Assembly: GCF_900112615.1 (NCBI RefSeq)
Contig: NZ_FOMK01000003.1
Span: 620,001 to 684,000 of the forward strand
Source of the DNA: Chitinophaga sp. CF118
GTDB lineage: Bacteria > Bacteroidota > Bacteroidia > Chitinophagales > Chitinophagaceae
Length of the DNA stretch: 64,000 nt
Reading direction: 5' to 3'
In this document: one piece after another, positions 27,498 to 36,655 of the stretch
Numbering within the stretch: the first letter of the stretch is position 1
How the letters are laid out: every line of letters begins with the position of its first letter
Made by a program: the position numbers and the translations under genes
The notes under the pieces: model-generated
What the model was told of the DNA's origin: nothing
What the model saw: the letters and a program-made list of their open reading frames with translations, nothing else
Database searches by the model: none

Positions 27498-28262
27498 TTA
27501 TACGGATTCTTTCTGGTGTACTTCTTCCTTCAGCCAGTCGTAGCCTTTTTCTTCCAGCTCCAGTGCCAGTTCTTTGCTACCTGTTTTTACAATACGGCCA
27601 TCATACAGTACATGTACAAAATCAGGCACGATATACTCCAGCAGGCGCTGGTAGTGCGTAATCACCATGAAAGCCTTATCAGCACTGCGCAGTTTGTTCA
27701 CACCGTTTGCAACAATACGGAGGGCATCAATATCAAGACCAGAATCAGTTTCATCCAGTATAGCCAGTTTAGGATCCAGCATAGCCAGTTGGAACACTTC
27801 ATTACGTTTTTTCTCACCGCCGGAAAATCCTTCGTTCAGAGAACGGTTCATCAGATTGGCATTGAACTCTACCAGTTGCTGTTTTTCCTTTGTCAGCCTC
27901 AGAAATTCTTTGGCTTCGATGGAAGGCAGGTTATGATAAGCTCTTATTTCATTTAAAGCCGTTTTGAGGAAATTCAGGTTAGATACACCTGGTATTTCTA
28001 CAGGGTATTGGAACGCGAGGAAAATACCTTCACGGGCACGATCTTCCGGAGAAAGATCCAGGAGATTTTTACCGTCGAAGATGACTTCACCTTCAGTTAC
28101 CGTATAGTTTTCACGACCAGCCAGAACAGAAGACAGTGAGCTTTTGCCGGAACCGTTTGGTCCCATGATTGCATGCATCTCACCTCTTTTGATTTCCAGG
28201 TTAATGCCTTTCAATATTTGTTTACCGTCTACTTCTGCGTGCAGATTTTTAATCGTCAGCAT
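27498..28262 (-). CDS. sufC: SufC ATPase
   Basis: A 254-residue ABC-type ATPase of the SufBCD complex. Walker A is GPNGSGKSS, the signature is FSGGEKKRNEV and Walker B reads AILDETDSGLD. These match SufC closely. No membrane domain; it acts in the cytoplasm. Confidence 0.96.
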   Translation of the reverse strand: MLTIKNLHAEVDGKQILKGINLEIKRGEMHAIMGPNGSGKSSLSSVLAGRENYTVTEGEVIFDGKNLLDLSPEDRAREGIFLAFQYPVEIPGVSNLNFLKTALNEIRAYHNLPSIEAKEFLRLTKEKQQLVEFNANLMNRSLNEGFSGGEKKRNEVFQLAMLDPKLAILDETDSGLDIDALRIVANGVNKLRSADKAFMVITHYQRLLEYIVPDFVHVLYDGRIVKTGSKELALELEEKGYDWLKEEVHQKESV

Positions 28263-28307
28263 GATATTTGTTTCTCTGTTGTTTTCTTTTTATAAATGTT
28301 GTTGATA

Positions 28308-29753
28308 TTACCCTACACTTCCTTCCAATGTAATAGAAAGCAGTTTCTGTGCTTCTACCGCAAACTCCATAGGGAGCTGGTTCAGCACTTCCTTTGCATA
28401 GCCGTTAACAATGAGGGCTACCGCTTTCTCTGTTTCTATACCACGTTGATTCAGGTAAAATATCTGGTCTTCCCCGATCTTGGAGGTAGTTGCTTCGTGT
28501 TCAACGGTAGCAGTACTGTTCCTTGATTCAATATAAGGGAAGGTATGCGCACCACAGCGGTCACCTATCAGCAGGGAATCGCATTGGGTGTAATTACGTG
28601 CATTTGCAGCTCGAGGTCCTACTTGTACCAGGCCACGGTAAGTATTATCACTATGCCCTGCAGAGATACCTTTGGAAATGATACGGCTGCGGGTATTTTT
28701 GCCCAGGTGATATATTTTGGTACCGGTGTCTGCAATCTGTTTGTTACGGGTAACCGCTACTGAGTAAAACTCTCCTTCAGAGTTGTCGCCCTGCAGAATC
28801 ACACTCGGATATTTCCAGGTGATGGCAGATCCTGTTTCTACCTGTGTCCAGGATATTTTACTGCTGTTACCTTTACAGATTCCGCGTTTGGTTACAAAGT
28901 TGAAAATCCCGCCATTACCATCTTTATCTCCGGGATACCAGTTCTGAACAGTAGAATATTTAATCTCTGCATGATCCAGTGCTACGAGTTCCACTACTGC
29001 AGCGTGCAGCTGGTTTTCATCGCGTTTTGGAGCAGTACAGCCTTCCAGGTAGCTTACATAAGCACTCTCATCGGCAATGATAAGGGTACGTTCAAACTGG
29101 CCGGTATTTTCTGCGTTGATACGGAAATAGGTGCTCAGTTCCATAGGACTGCGTACACCTTTGGGAATATACACGAAAGAGCCATCAGAGAACACAGCTG
29201 CATTCAGTGCGGCGAAGATATTATCAGAATGAGGTACCACGGTGCCCAGGTATTTCTTTACCAGTTCAGGGTGGTGTTTAACAGCTTCTCCGAAAGAACA
29301 GAAGATAATGCCCAGTTCTTCCAGTTTGGCGCGATAGGTAGTTGCAACGGAAACGCTGTCAAATACAACGTCTACGGCCACACCTGCCAGTACTTTCTGC
29401 TCTTTCAGCGAGATACCCAGTTTCTCGAAAGTAGCCAGCAACTCAGGATCTACTTCATCCAGGCTGTTCAGCTTTTTCTTTTCTTTGGGAGCTGCGTAGT
29501 AAGACAGTTTCTGTAAGTCCAGTTCCGGCATTTTGAAATGCTGCCATTCAGGAAACTTCATTTTTTTAAAAGCCTGGAAGCCTTTCAGTCGCCATTCAAG
29601 CAACCATTCAGGTTCCTGCTTTTTAGCAGAGATAAAGCGGATGGTGTCCTCATTGAGGCCAACAGGAGCTATATCCATCTCAATGTCGGTAGTAAAGCCA
29701 AACTCGTATTCCTTGTTGGCTATATCATCTATTATTTCGTTGCTATTTCTCAT
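28308..29753 (-). CDS. sufB: Fe-S cluster scaffold SufB
   Basis: A 481-residue central scaffold protein. The SufB core is plain: [20 protein letters not shown], the cluster-linked stretch [41 protein letters not shown] and the C-terminal [20 protein letters not shown]. Length and order match the family. Third gene of the operon, preceded by the HesB/IscA gene. Confidence 0.96.
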   Translation of the reverse strand: MRNSNEIIDDIANKEYEFGFTTDIEMDIAPVGLNEDTIRFISAKKQEPEWLLEWRLKGFQAFKKMKFPEWQHFKMPELDLQKLSYYAAPKEKKKLNSLDEVDPELLATFEKLGISLKEQKVLAGVAVDVVFDSVSVATTYRAKLEELGIIFCSFGEAVKHHPELVKKYLGTVVPHSDNIFAALNAAVFSDGSFVYIPKGVRSPMELSTYFRINAENTGQFERTLIIADESAYVSYLEGCTAPKRDENQLHAAVVELVALDHAEIKYSTVQNWYPGDKDGNGGIFNFVTKRGICKGNSSKISWTQVETGSAITWKYPSVILQGDNSEGEFYSVAVTRNKQIADTGTKIYHLGKNTRSRIISKGISAGHSDNTYRGLVQVGPRAANARNYTQCDSLLIGDRCGAHTFPYIESRNSTATVEHEATTSKIGEDQIFYLNQRGIETEKAVALIVNGYAKEVLNQLPMEFAVEAQKLLSITLEGSVG

Positions 29754-29795
29754 TTTCCGAATTAGTTAATTAAAGCAGTTCGCGGAATGACAGTG

Positions 29796-30125
29796 TTATA
29801 CCGCAAAACTTTCTCCGCAGCTACAGGTACGGGTAGCATTGGGATTATTAAAGTAAAGGCCCTTCCCGTTCAGTCCATCGGAGTAATCAAGCTCTGTACC
29901 GTACAGGTATAACAGGCTTTTCATTTGTACCACAACTTTCACACCCTTATCCTCAAATGTCTGATCTCCATCCTGATGATCACTACTTTCAAATTTCATC
30001 ACATATTCCAGTCCGGAGCAACCACCGCCTTTAACGCCTACGCGTACAAAGGTATCTGCTGCGTGGTTTTCTTTCGCCATCAGCGCCTTGATATATTCGC
30101 TTGCTTTTTCTGATACTGTTATCAT
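29796..30125 (-). CDS. sufA: Fe-S cluster carrier, HesB/IscA (SufA) family
   Basis: A 109-residue A-type carrier. The three cysteines are in GGCSGLEY and CSCGESF near the C-terminus. It transfers clusters from SufBCD to client proteins. It lies between the oxidoreductase and sufB with gaps of 38 and 42 bases, so it belongs to the same operon. Confidence 0.93.
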   Translation of the reverse strand: MITVSEKASEYIKALMAKENHAADTFVRVGVKGGGCSGLEYVMKFESSDHQDGDQTFEDKGVKVVVQMKSLLYLYGTELDYSDGLNGKGLYFNNPNATRTCSCGESFAV

Positions 30126-30163
30126 AATTGCTTCCTTTTATATTCAGATTTCACCTTTATTAT

Positions 30164-30724
30164 TTAATGTTGAGCGCTTCTTACCATTCTCGCATCTCCC
30201 AGCAGGGAAATAACCATATCAAACTTATGCCTGTAGGATACTGCAAAGTCTTTGGTTACACTATCATAAAGGTGTTCCTTCATGATAGGTACAGAAAAAG
30301 GTAGTACCCATGCTCTTAGCGCTTTGGCCACAGAATCCATGGCATTTATACCCTGCATGGCCTGTGAACCGTCTCCCCAACACACCAAAGCTACAACCTT
30401 TCCCGTTAAATAAGGATGACTGAGCTTGCTGGTCATTTCCAGCCAATCCAGGGTGTTCTTCATTACCCCCGTCATACTACCGTGGTAGAGTGGGGTAAGC
30501 CAAACATGTACATCGGCTTTTAAAAATGCGTCGCACATTTCCTGTACAGCTTTGGGAATTTCTCCCTGAGGATATTCAAAGAACGGGATGTGGCCGCCTG
30601 CGGGACTAAACACTTCCGTATTAAAACCTTTATGCCGGAATTGTTCTTCAAAATAACCAGTCAGTTTGTTAGCAGTGGTATAGGGACTGCTGTCCATTGT
30701 ACCGTTGAAGATCAAGACATTCAT
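30164..30724 (-). CDS. NADPH-dependent FMN reductase-like flavodoxin-fold protein
   Basis: A protein of about 186 residues with the flavodoxin-like start MNVLIFNGTMDSSPYTTANK, the loop TPLYHGSMTGVMKNTLDWLE that binds FMN, and VVALVCWGDGSQ. It fits the NAD(P)H-dependent oxidoreductase family and could supply electrons or reduce flavins for Fe-S assembly. It is the first gene after the predicted suf promoter. The frame continues upstream only through a TTG; the ATG at 30724 is the best start. Confidence 0.85.
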   Translation of the reverse strand: MNVLIFNGTMDSSPYTTANKLTGYFEEQFRHKGFNTEVFSPAGGHIPFFEYPQGEIPKAVQEMCDAFLKADVHVWLTPLYHGSMTGVMKNTLDWLEMTSKLSHPYLTGKVVALVCWGDGSQAMQGINAMDSVAKALRAWVLPFSVPIMKEHLYDSVTKDFAVSYRHKFDMVISLLGDARMVRSAQH

Positions 30725-30792
30725 TCGTCCGTTGTATTTTATATTAATTCCTTGAGTCACTGCGGCCCGATCCAAGTCGCAACAAATTTTTT

Positions 30793-30834
30793 TTACTTGT
30801 ACAAAATTACGACATTTGATAATAAAACAAGTAA
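30793..30834. promoter_or_regulatory. Suf promoter with paired repeat (putative operator)
   Basis: Minus-strand TTGT (30830-30827), 17 bases, then TAATTTTG (30809-30802) form a promoter for the suf operon. The perfect inverted repeat TTACTTGT (30793-30800) / ACAAGTAA (30827-30834) brackets it: one half covers the -33 box, the other adjoins the -7 box. A TTGTACAA palindrome overlaps at 30797-30804. A bound dimer would block the promoter. Confidence 0.55.
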
Positions 30835-30838
30835 TAAC

Positions 30839-31498
30839 TTGGAAAATTATAGACCCATCACGAAAGCAACAGCAGACAGGTTCCTGCAGTTACTCAAGAC
30901 GAAGGGGCCTCAATCGGCAGCCATGCTGGCAGCCGCATTGCAAATAACAGGAGAAGGCGCCCGTCTGCAGCTGCTGAAGCTGGCTGAAGAAGGGCTTGTA
31001 ATGTCTGCTACCACTACAAAAGGAGTTGGCAGGCCCGTACAAATCTGGAATCTGACAGCAAAGGGCCATGCCCATTTCCCTGATACACATGCAGAATTCT
31101 CTCTGCAACTCATAGAAACTATCCGTCAGGAATTAGGCGAAGCTGCTCTTGAAAAAGTAGTAGCTGCCCGTGAACGCCTGCAGCAGGAAAAATATACCCT
31201 TGCCCTGCAAGGGATTACTGACCTTTCCGAGAAACTTGAACAGTTCGCTGCTATGCGCTCTTCCGAAGGTTATCTGGCCGAATGGCGGGCTGAGGAAGAC
31301 AGTTTTATCTTCGTAGAAAACCACTGTCCCATCTGTAATGCCGCTACCCAATGCGCAAATATCTGTAAATCAGAGCTTAATACTTTTTCACACATCCTCG
31401 GAGAAGGAGTGGAAGTAACCCGTACCAGCCATATTATTGATGGCGACCGCCGGTGCGTGTATAAAATTTCCGTTACAAAGGAAATTGTTCAACTATAA
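30839..31498 (+). CDS. SufR-like Fe-S-sensing transcriptional regulator
   Basis: A protein of 219 residues from a TTG start (reads ENYRPITKATADRF after the first residue). No in-frame ATG lies between the divergent operon and the conserved helix-turn-helix (residues about 15-70, QSAAMLAAALQITGEGARLQ with the wing KGVGRPVQIW). The C-terminal part holds the cysteine cluster HCPICNAATQCANICKSEL (four Cys), as in SufR-type repressors that sense a cluster. It is divergent from the suf operon, so control of suf is likely. The frame continues upstream, but that segment overlaps the other gene. Confidence 0.8.
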   Translation: MENYRPITKATADRFLQLLKTKGPQSAAMLAAALQITGEGARLQLLKLAEEGLVMSATTTKGVGRPVQIWNLTAKGHAHFPDTHAEFSLQLIETIRQELGEAALEKVVAARERLQQEKYTLALQGITDLSEKLEQFAAMRSSEGYLAEWRAEEDSFIFVENHCPICNAATQCANICKSELNTFSHILGEGVEVTRTSHIIDGDRRCVYKISVTKEIVQL

Positions 31499-31540
31499 CT
31501 CATATTCAATTAATATCCAATACAAAGAGGATAGAGAGCC

Positions 31541-31616
31541 GTTAGAGATTCGTTCATCCTTCGTTCATCCTACGTTAAAAGACGTAGGATGAACGAAGGA
31601 TGAACGAATCTCTAAC
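31541..31616. repeat. Perfect 35-bp inverted repeat with internal 11-mer tandems
   Basis: Arms 31541-31575 and 31582-31616 are exactly complementary around a 6-base loop. Each arm holds two copies in tandem of an 11-base unit (TTCGTTCATCC). It lies between convergent genes and lacks a T run. It may be a bidirectional stop, an mRNA-end stabiliser or a short mobile repeat. Confidence 0.95.
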
Positions 31617-31669
31617 CTGTATGAATAGATTCTTTTTCCTCTTTTCTCTGAATCTTCAGACTTACTCAA

Positions 31670-32161
31670 TTAATAAATCCTCTTCCCCAAAATACTCAAA
31701 CTCCTTTCAACTCCATCCAACACGGCAATATCTGGCAAATGTGCCCATTCTTTAAACCCCAGCTTCTCAAATAGCTTTATACTTGGTATATTATGGGAGA
31801 AAATGAACCCCAGCAGGGTATGCACTTCAAGACTCTCACATTGGGTCATAGCATATTCAAGAATAGCTTTTCCTTGCCCTTTACCCCGTTGATTTTCATG
31901 TAGATAGATGCTTATTTCTGCAGTTCCATTGTAAGCCGGCCGGCCGTAAAAAGACTGGAAACTTACCCAGCCCACACATATTCCATTTTCTTCTACCATC
32001 CAAAGCGGCCTTTTTTCAGGAGAATGTTCATTAAACCATTTTATCCGGCTATCTACTGTAACCGGTTCAGTATCAGCAGTTACCATTCTTCCTGCAATAG
32101 TGGTATTATAGATGTCTACTATTTCCTTTAGATCTTCTTTTGTTGCGTTTCTGAAAAGCAT
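31670..32161 (-). CDS. GNAT N-acetyltransferase (phosphinothricin acetyltransferase type)
   Basis: A 163-residue enzyme. It has the PAT/Bar pattern: DIYNTTIAGRMVTADTEP near residue 20, WVSFQSFYGRPAYNGTAEISIYL, the acetyl-CoA loop RGKGQGKA and NIPSIKLFEKLGF. Family members acetylate phosphinothricin, methionine sulfone or similar amines; the natural substrate here is not known. Followed 18 bases upstream by another GNAT gene. Confidence 0.85.
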   Translation of the reverse strand: MLFRNATKEDLKEIVDIYNTTIAGRMVTADTEPVTVDSRIKWFNEHSPEKRPLWMVEENGICVGWVSFQSFYGRPAYNGTAEISIYLHENQRGKGQGKAILEYAMTQCESLEVHTLLGFIFSHNIPSIKLFEKLGFKEWAHLPDIAVLDGVERSLSILGKRIY

Positions 32162-32179
32162 GAGTTAATAATAAAATGT

Positions 32180-32734
32180 CTAAAAATGTATTTCGTTTTT
32201 ATAATCTCCCTGTAGCATACTATAAATGTAAACATCTATAAATCTTCCCTTCTCGAAGAATGATTGTCGATGTAGCCCTTCACGTTGAAAACCAAGCCTG
32301 TCGAGTAATTTATAAGAGAGGGTATTCACCGGGTCCACAATAGCCTCTATCCGGTTCAGCTGCATTTGTTCAAATCCATATTTCAGCAGGCGATGTATGG
32401 AATGGGTCATGATCCCTTTTCCCCACCAGTCTGGAAGCAGATCATAACCAATCTCCGCTTTGTAATTTGTTTTACTGATATGATGATACCCGCAGGTGCC
32501 TATCAGTTCATCACTTGCTTTAAGGCAGATTGCCCAGCGTATACCTTCTCCGCTCTCCAGCTTATCCCTGAAAAAGGTAACCATCTGAGCGGCCTCTGAA
32601 ACGTTCGTAAACCTTTCTACGTCCATAAATTTCATTACAGGCTCGCAGGAAAAGAGAGCAAACAGGGCGGCTATATCCTTTTCGATAATAGGCCGCAGAA
32701 CCAGATTCTGAGTTGTAAGTGTGGGCACTTCCAT
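32180..32734 (-). CDS. GNAT N-acetyltransferase (RimJ/RimL type)
   Basis: A 184-residue protein. TQNLVLRPIIEKDIAALFALF at the start, the acetyl-CoA-binding strand AEIGYDLLPDWWGKGIM and NTLSYKLLDRLGFQREG place it in the RimJ/RimL/ribosomal-protein acetyltransferase branch. It could acetylate an N-terminus or a small molecule. It ends 18 bases before the neighbouring GNAT and starts 6 bases after the transporter stop, suggesting an operon of the three. Confidence 0.85.
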   Translation of the reverse strand: MEVPTLTTQNLVLRPIIEKDIAALFALFSCEPVMKFMDVERFTNVSEAAQMVTFFRDKLESGEGIRWAICLKASDELIGTCGYHHISKTNYKAEIGYDLLPDWWGKGIMTHSIHRLLKYGFEQMQLNRIEAIVDPVNTLSYKLLDRLGFQREGLHRQSFFEKGRFIDVYIYSMLQGDYKNEIHF

Positions 32735-32740
32735 AATTGA

Positions 32741-33838
32741 TTATTGGCTGACGACATCCGGGTCTTTTTTAGTTTCCAGCTTTTTCTTTTTAAAGGTAAC
32801 ATCTCCAAGCAAGAGCGCCCAGGGTTGCATATATTCAATGTGTTCAAAAACAATTTTCAGGATGGCTATGATAGGGATAGCCAGGAACATGCCCGGTACT
32901 CCCCATATCAGGTTACCGGCTACCACTCCAAGAATGGTTACCAGTGCATTGATCTTCACTTTAGAACCCACAATCCGCGGCAGCAGAATATTACTGTCAA
33001 GGAAATGGACTACCAGTAACCCGATTCCTACCTGGAAGGTTGTACCTACAGAGCTGTTGGTGAGGGTGAGAATCATACATAAGATGGTGGCAATATAGAT
33101 ACCCAGGTAGGGGATGATGTTAAAAATGGCCGCCACAATACCAAGCAAGGTAGCATATTTGATGCCCAGGATCCAGAAAATGGTGCAGTTCACAATGGCT
33201 ACCACGATCATTTCTATCATTAATCCGGTTACATAACCTTTAATAATATAGCGTGTCTGAATAATCACATCCTGAACTTTTTCCCGGTGTTTATCCAGGA
33301 ATACACGAATCAGGAAGGTTACCAGCAGCCGCCGGTACAGCAGCAAAAAGAAACTGTATAGCAATACAAAAACGACGAAGATGAGTAGGGAGGAAACGGA
33401 GAACAGGGTAGTGCTCAGAAAGGTAGTTGCAGAACCCAGCGTTCCCATAGCCAGCTGTTCCAGGTAGTCCATCTGTTTTGTGGAATTGATATGGAAATGT
33501 GCATTGATCCATACCTGTAGGGAGTTCAATGATTTCAGGAGTTGTTCCTGAAGTTGCGGAAAGTCGGCCACAAAAGAGCCCATTTGTGAAATCAGCAGCA
33601 TTAATACGCCGGACAGAACTATCACAAAAAGGAGAATTACTGTTAGTGCCGCTGCTCCCCGTGAAAACCGCCACTTTTCAAGCTGGTTAGCAATGGGGAG
33701 CAGCATAATAGACACCAGAAGGGCAAAGATGAGAGGTACGATCAGTTCGTGCCCCAGTCTTGCGATGTATATAATAAGTAAGATGGATAAAAGGGTAAAT
33801 GTTAACCGTGCGTTAAAGGGTAACTTTACTTCATTCAT
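32741..33838 (-). CDS. AI-2E family transporter
   Basis: A 365-residue inner-membrane protein of the AI-2E/UPF0118 (TqsA/PerM/YdiK) family with about eight helices. The central soluble part (LQEQLLKSLNSLQVWINAHF) and the later IPYLGIYIATILCMILTL and DSNILLPRIVGSKVKINAL signature are typical. Members export or import varied small solutes or act as Na+/H+ antiporters; the AI-2 name should not be taken literally. First gene of a probable three-gene operon. Confidence 0.9.
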   Translation of the reverse strand: MNEVKLPFNARLTFTLLSILLIIYIARLGHELIVPLIFALLVSIMLLPIANQLEKWRFSRGAAALTVILLFVIVLSGVLMLLISQMGSFVADFPQLQEQLLKSLNSLQVWINAHFHINSTKQMDYLEQLAMGTLGSATTFLSTTLFSVSSLLIFVVFVLLYSFFLLLYRRLLVTFLIRVFLDKHREKVQDVIIQTRYIIKGYVTGLMIEMIVVAIVNCTIFWILGIKYATLLGIVAAIFNIIPYLGIYIATILCMILTLTNSSVGTTFQVGIGLLVVHFLDSNILLPRIVGSKVKINALVTILGVVAGNLIWGVPGMFLAIPIIAILKIVFEHIEYMQPWALLLGDVTFKKKKLETKKDPDVVSQ

Positions 33839-33872
33839 GGACAGTATATTTTACCCAAATATAAGCCAGGAT

Positions 33873-34802
33873 TTATATCAGTTGCTTCAAATATGGAATA
33901 TAGATGGCGCAGGCATTGGGTGCCAGCAGTGAAATGAAGAAATGGTTACCGCTCATTTTGAACACACCTTCCCTCACATAACGGTTAATGAACTCATACA
34001 TGGGAATACCTGCTGTGGCAAAGTCCATAGGTAATGGCAGGCGTAAATAGTGGCCGCCGGGCATCCGTTTGGCCATCAGTCCTTCAGCTCCTACAGTATG
34101 CAGCAGCTGGGCAGTAACATCTTTACTGGGTACCAGTATACCGGCATACATACTCATTTTCTCATATTCTGTAACGGGAACTGCATCCAGTGTACTGGTG
34201 ATCACTTTTGCCTGTGGAAGTTCGAGCCCGGATAATATTTTCCGCATGCGTTGTTCCTCCTTGTTCATTTTAATGATCATTTGAACTACGGGGTCCTGTT
34301 TGTGTGAAAGCAGGGTGTAGAACAACATACATTCAGGCAGTACCTCCGGTTCCGTCCGTTCAAAGCTGAAATAGGGGGTAATGAGATTACCTTTTTTGTC
34401 GAACGACCGTATAATTGCATCTACCAGTTCCAGCGTTCTTTTCTCTTTGGGGAGTTCGTCTATTTTACGAAAGCTGCGGGGACTTTTGTCGAAGTACTGG
34501 GTAAATGCTTTGGTAAAAGCAGCTACAGTTGCATAGCCGGATCGCTCTCCGATTTCACTGATGTTGTAACCGCTATGCCTGAGCATTCCTGCAGCCAGTT
34601 CCAGCCTATGACGTTTTACGTACTGCCAGTAGGGTTCGTCCATTACTGCGGTAAAACTGTGGTAGAAATAAGAATAGGAAATGCCAAGCCATTCAGATAC
34701 GTCTTTCATTTCAAAGGACTCAGATACATGATCATCTGCATAACATAGTGCTTTCGCGGCAAGGTGTTCAATAGACTCTTGGGTTGGAGGTCTGTTTTTC
34801 AT
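33873..34802 (-). CDS. AraC-family regulator with GyrI-like effector domain
   Basis: A 309-residue regulator. Two AraC-type helix-turn-helix motifs lie in the N-terminal third (DVSEWLGISYSYFYHSF, then ISEIGERSGYATVAAFTKAF). A GyrI/effector-binding-like domain follows from about 135 to the end, as in Rob and SoxS-type proteins with a C-terminal sensor. It may answer to small hydrophobic compounds or drugs. It is separated by 34 bases from the transporter gene and reads toward it, but whether it controls that gene is open. Confidence 0.85.
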   Translation of the reverse strand: MKNRPPTQESIEHLAAKALCYADDHVSESFEMKDVSEWLGISYSYFYHSFTAVMDEPYWQYVKRHRLELAAGMLRHSGYNISEIGERSGYATVAAFTKAFTQYFDKSPRSFRKIDELPKEKRTLELVDAIIRSFDKKGNLITPYFSFERTEPEVLPECMLFYTLLSHKQDPVVQMIIKMNKEEQRMRKILSGLELPQAKVITSTLDAVPVTEYEKMSMYAGILVPSKDVTAQLLHTVGAEGLMAKRMPGGHYLRLPLPMDFATAGIPMYEFINRYVREGVFKMSGNHFFISLLAPNACAIYIPYLKQLI

Positions 34803-35199
34803 TCGCAGGTTATTTTTAAGAGGATAGAATCAGTAGGGTACTTCTTTTGTTCAATTATAAATTGGATAAGAAGTAACTAAAAATAAGGCTTTATAGGGAG
34901 ATAATAAAAAAAAACGTTCCAACAATTGATGTGAAACGCAGTTTGATTATTTCTTTAATATGATGGAATCTTTATTATTGAACAGTCTTCAGATTATGGC
35001 TGCATTAATATAGCGTGATTCTTTGTAAAGAGAAAGGAAAAGTATTATTTTGTGCGCGCTCTAAAACGTATCTGATCTTATGGTGCAATTTTTGTCAGTT
35101 TTAGACGTTATAATTCAATCGTTCTAATATCCCCTTTTACCTTCCTGAAAGTATGTACATCAATCATGTACAGATTCACTATTATTTAATCTAGCCCTT
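34803..35199. other. AT-rich intergenic region, divergent promoters
   Basis: 397 bases between divergent genes with no supported gene. An interrupted stem (TCTAAAA/TTTTAGA plus CTGA/TCAG, about 35059-35106) can form. No clear TAnnTTTG box was found. Confidence 0.5.
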
Positions 35200-36093
35200 A
35201 TGTTGGTGCCAAATCTATGTGCATTGAGGAACCGTTTAACTTTAAGCGTATTTAAGAAAATAGTAATCCTGTTATTGATCTGTGCTCCGTTAGCAGGCTA
35301 CAGTCAGCAGTATTGGCAGTTAGGTGGATTTTTGGGGATAAGTAATTATAGTGGAGACCTTGCTGAAAAACGTGTAGACTTCGGGTATACCCGGTATGCA
35401 CTGGGTATTTTTGCCAAACGTGATTTTAACCGTTATTTCAGTCTGCGTGCAGGACTTAACTATGGACGGATTGCCGGTGCTGATAGTACCAACAAGGACC
35501 CCTCATTGGTAGACCGTAACCTGAGCTTCCGTTCTCCTATTTTTGAATTAAACCTGATAGGGGAATTTAATTTCCTGGATATTGATGAGAGAGGATTCAC
35601 TCCTTATGTTTTTGGTGGAGCAGCAGTTTTCAGTTTTTACCCTACTACCAGGGATGCTAACGGGAATGTGGTTAAACTACGTGCTCTTACAACAGAAGGG
35701 CAGGGACTGGCACAGTATCCCACCAGGCAGAAGTACAATCTTCGTTCATTGTCTATTCCATTCGGTGCAGGTGTGAAAGTATTAATAAAAGAAAACTGGA
35801 TACTTGGTTTTGAAGTAGGACTCCGGAGAACATTTTCAGACTACCTGGATGACGTGAGTCTTGGTTATGCCGATAGAAACACATTATTGCTGGGCAGGGG
35901 ACAGAGAGCAGTAGATTTTGCTTATCGTGGTCCGGGAACTTACCCGCCTGAAGGTTTTGCAAGAGGATCTGATAAGTATGATGACTGGTATATTTTTTCC
36001 GGATTAACACTTAGTTATCGTTTTGGAGGGGGAGGAAAAGGCCCCTGGGGACACTGGAAAAAACAGAAATTCTCCGATTGTCCACGTATGTAA
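35200..36093 (+). CDS. DUF6089-type outer-membrane beta-barrel protein
   Basis: A 297-residue secreted protein. The signal peptide (residues about 18-35, ending GYSQ) precedes QYWQLGGFLGISNYSGDLAE, the typical start of DUF6089 proteins, and a series of amphipathic beta-strands ending in YIFSGLTLSYRFG. It probably forms an outer-membrane barrel; a role is not known. A strong terminator follows at 36126. Confidence 0.82.
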   Translation: MLVPNLCALRNRLTLSVFKKIVILLLICAPLAGYSQQYWQLGGFLGISNYSGDLAEKRVDFGYTRYALGIFAKRDFNRYFSLRAGLNYGRIAGADSTNKDPSLVDRNLSFRSPIFELNLIGEFNFLDIDERGFTPYVFGGAAVFSFYPTTRDANGNVVKLRALTTEGQGLAQYPTRQKYNLRSLSIPFGAGVKVLIKENWILGFEVGLRRTFSDYLDDVSLGYADRNTLLLGRGQRAVDFAYRGPGTYPPEGFARGSDKYDDWYIFSGLTLSYRFGGGGKGPWGHWKKQKFSDCPRM

Positions 36094-36125
36094 TACTATA
36101 ATATTCACTATTCTATATGATCCTG

Positions 36126-36156
36126 ATCTCCCGGTACATACCGGGAGATTTTTTTT
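36126..36156 (+). terminator. Intrinsic terminator after the DUF6089 gene
   Basis: 10-bp perfect arms (36126-36135 / 36140-36149), ACAT loop, then an eight-T run. Stops transcription 33 bases after the stop codon. Confidence 0.95.
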
Positions 36157-36277
36157 GGCATACTTCTTGGCTTTTACTATACAACAGCATAAAACAAGGA
36201 TAGCCTTTAGCAGCCTGGTTTTAACTGTTGCAAACAGATCCGGATTACGCCAACGTATTATTTAAATTATTTGGATC

Positions 36278-36595
36278 ATGAAAAAGATAATATTTCTCAG
36301 TATACTTTTCTTAAGTGTCATAATGCAATCAAATGCACAGTTGCCACTTCCTCCTCATCCACCGTTACCTCCTCATCCTCCGGTTGCGCCTCCGCATCCG
36401 CCATTACCACCGGTGCCTCCCGGACTTCCGAGACCACCGTTGCCACCAGTACCGCCTCATCCGGAAGTGAGAAGGCCCGTACCGCATCATTACAAACATC
36501 ACAGGCCGAAACGCCATCATCATTATAAAAAGAGGTATAGCTTAATGCAGGTAAATACAGTGAATTATCCCGGCACAATAGCTTACCACATTTAA
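36278..36595 (+). CDS. Secreted proline-rich protein with His/Lys-rich tail
   Basis: A 105-residue protein. A clean signal peptide ends SNAQ (residue 20), then a run of PPHPPLP-type repeats (residues 21-67) and a basic His/Lys stretch (PVPHHYKHHRPKRHHHYKK). Two other frames are open over the repeats, but only this one starts with a signal peptide. It may be a polyproline surface or periplasmic protein; the His-rich part could bind metal. Function unknown. Confidence 0.6.
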   Translation: MKKIIFLSILFLSVIMQSNAQLPLPPHPPLPPHPPVAPPHPPLPPVPPGLPRPPLPPVPPHPEVRRPVPHHYKHHRPKRHHHYKKRYSLMQVNTVNYPGTIAYHI

Positions 36596-36655
36596 TAATC
36601 TAATTCTTCAAAATTTTAATAACAACATTTCTCTTAACAACTAAAACATACAGTT

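Noticed and set aside
32741..33838. AI-2 quorum-sensing exporter
   Set aside because: The AI-2E family name covers many unrelated functions; no luxS or lsr gene is in the window.
36318..36578. Minus-strand acidic frame over the proline-rich gene
   Set aside because: An artefact of the CCN repeats; no signal peptide or start context, while the plus frame has both.
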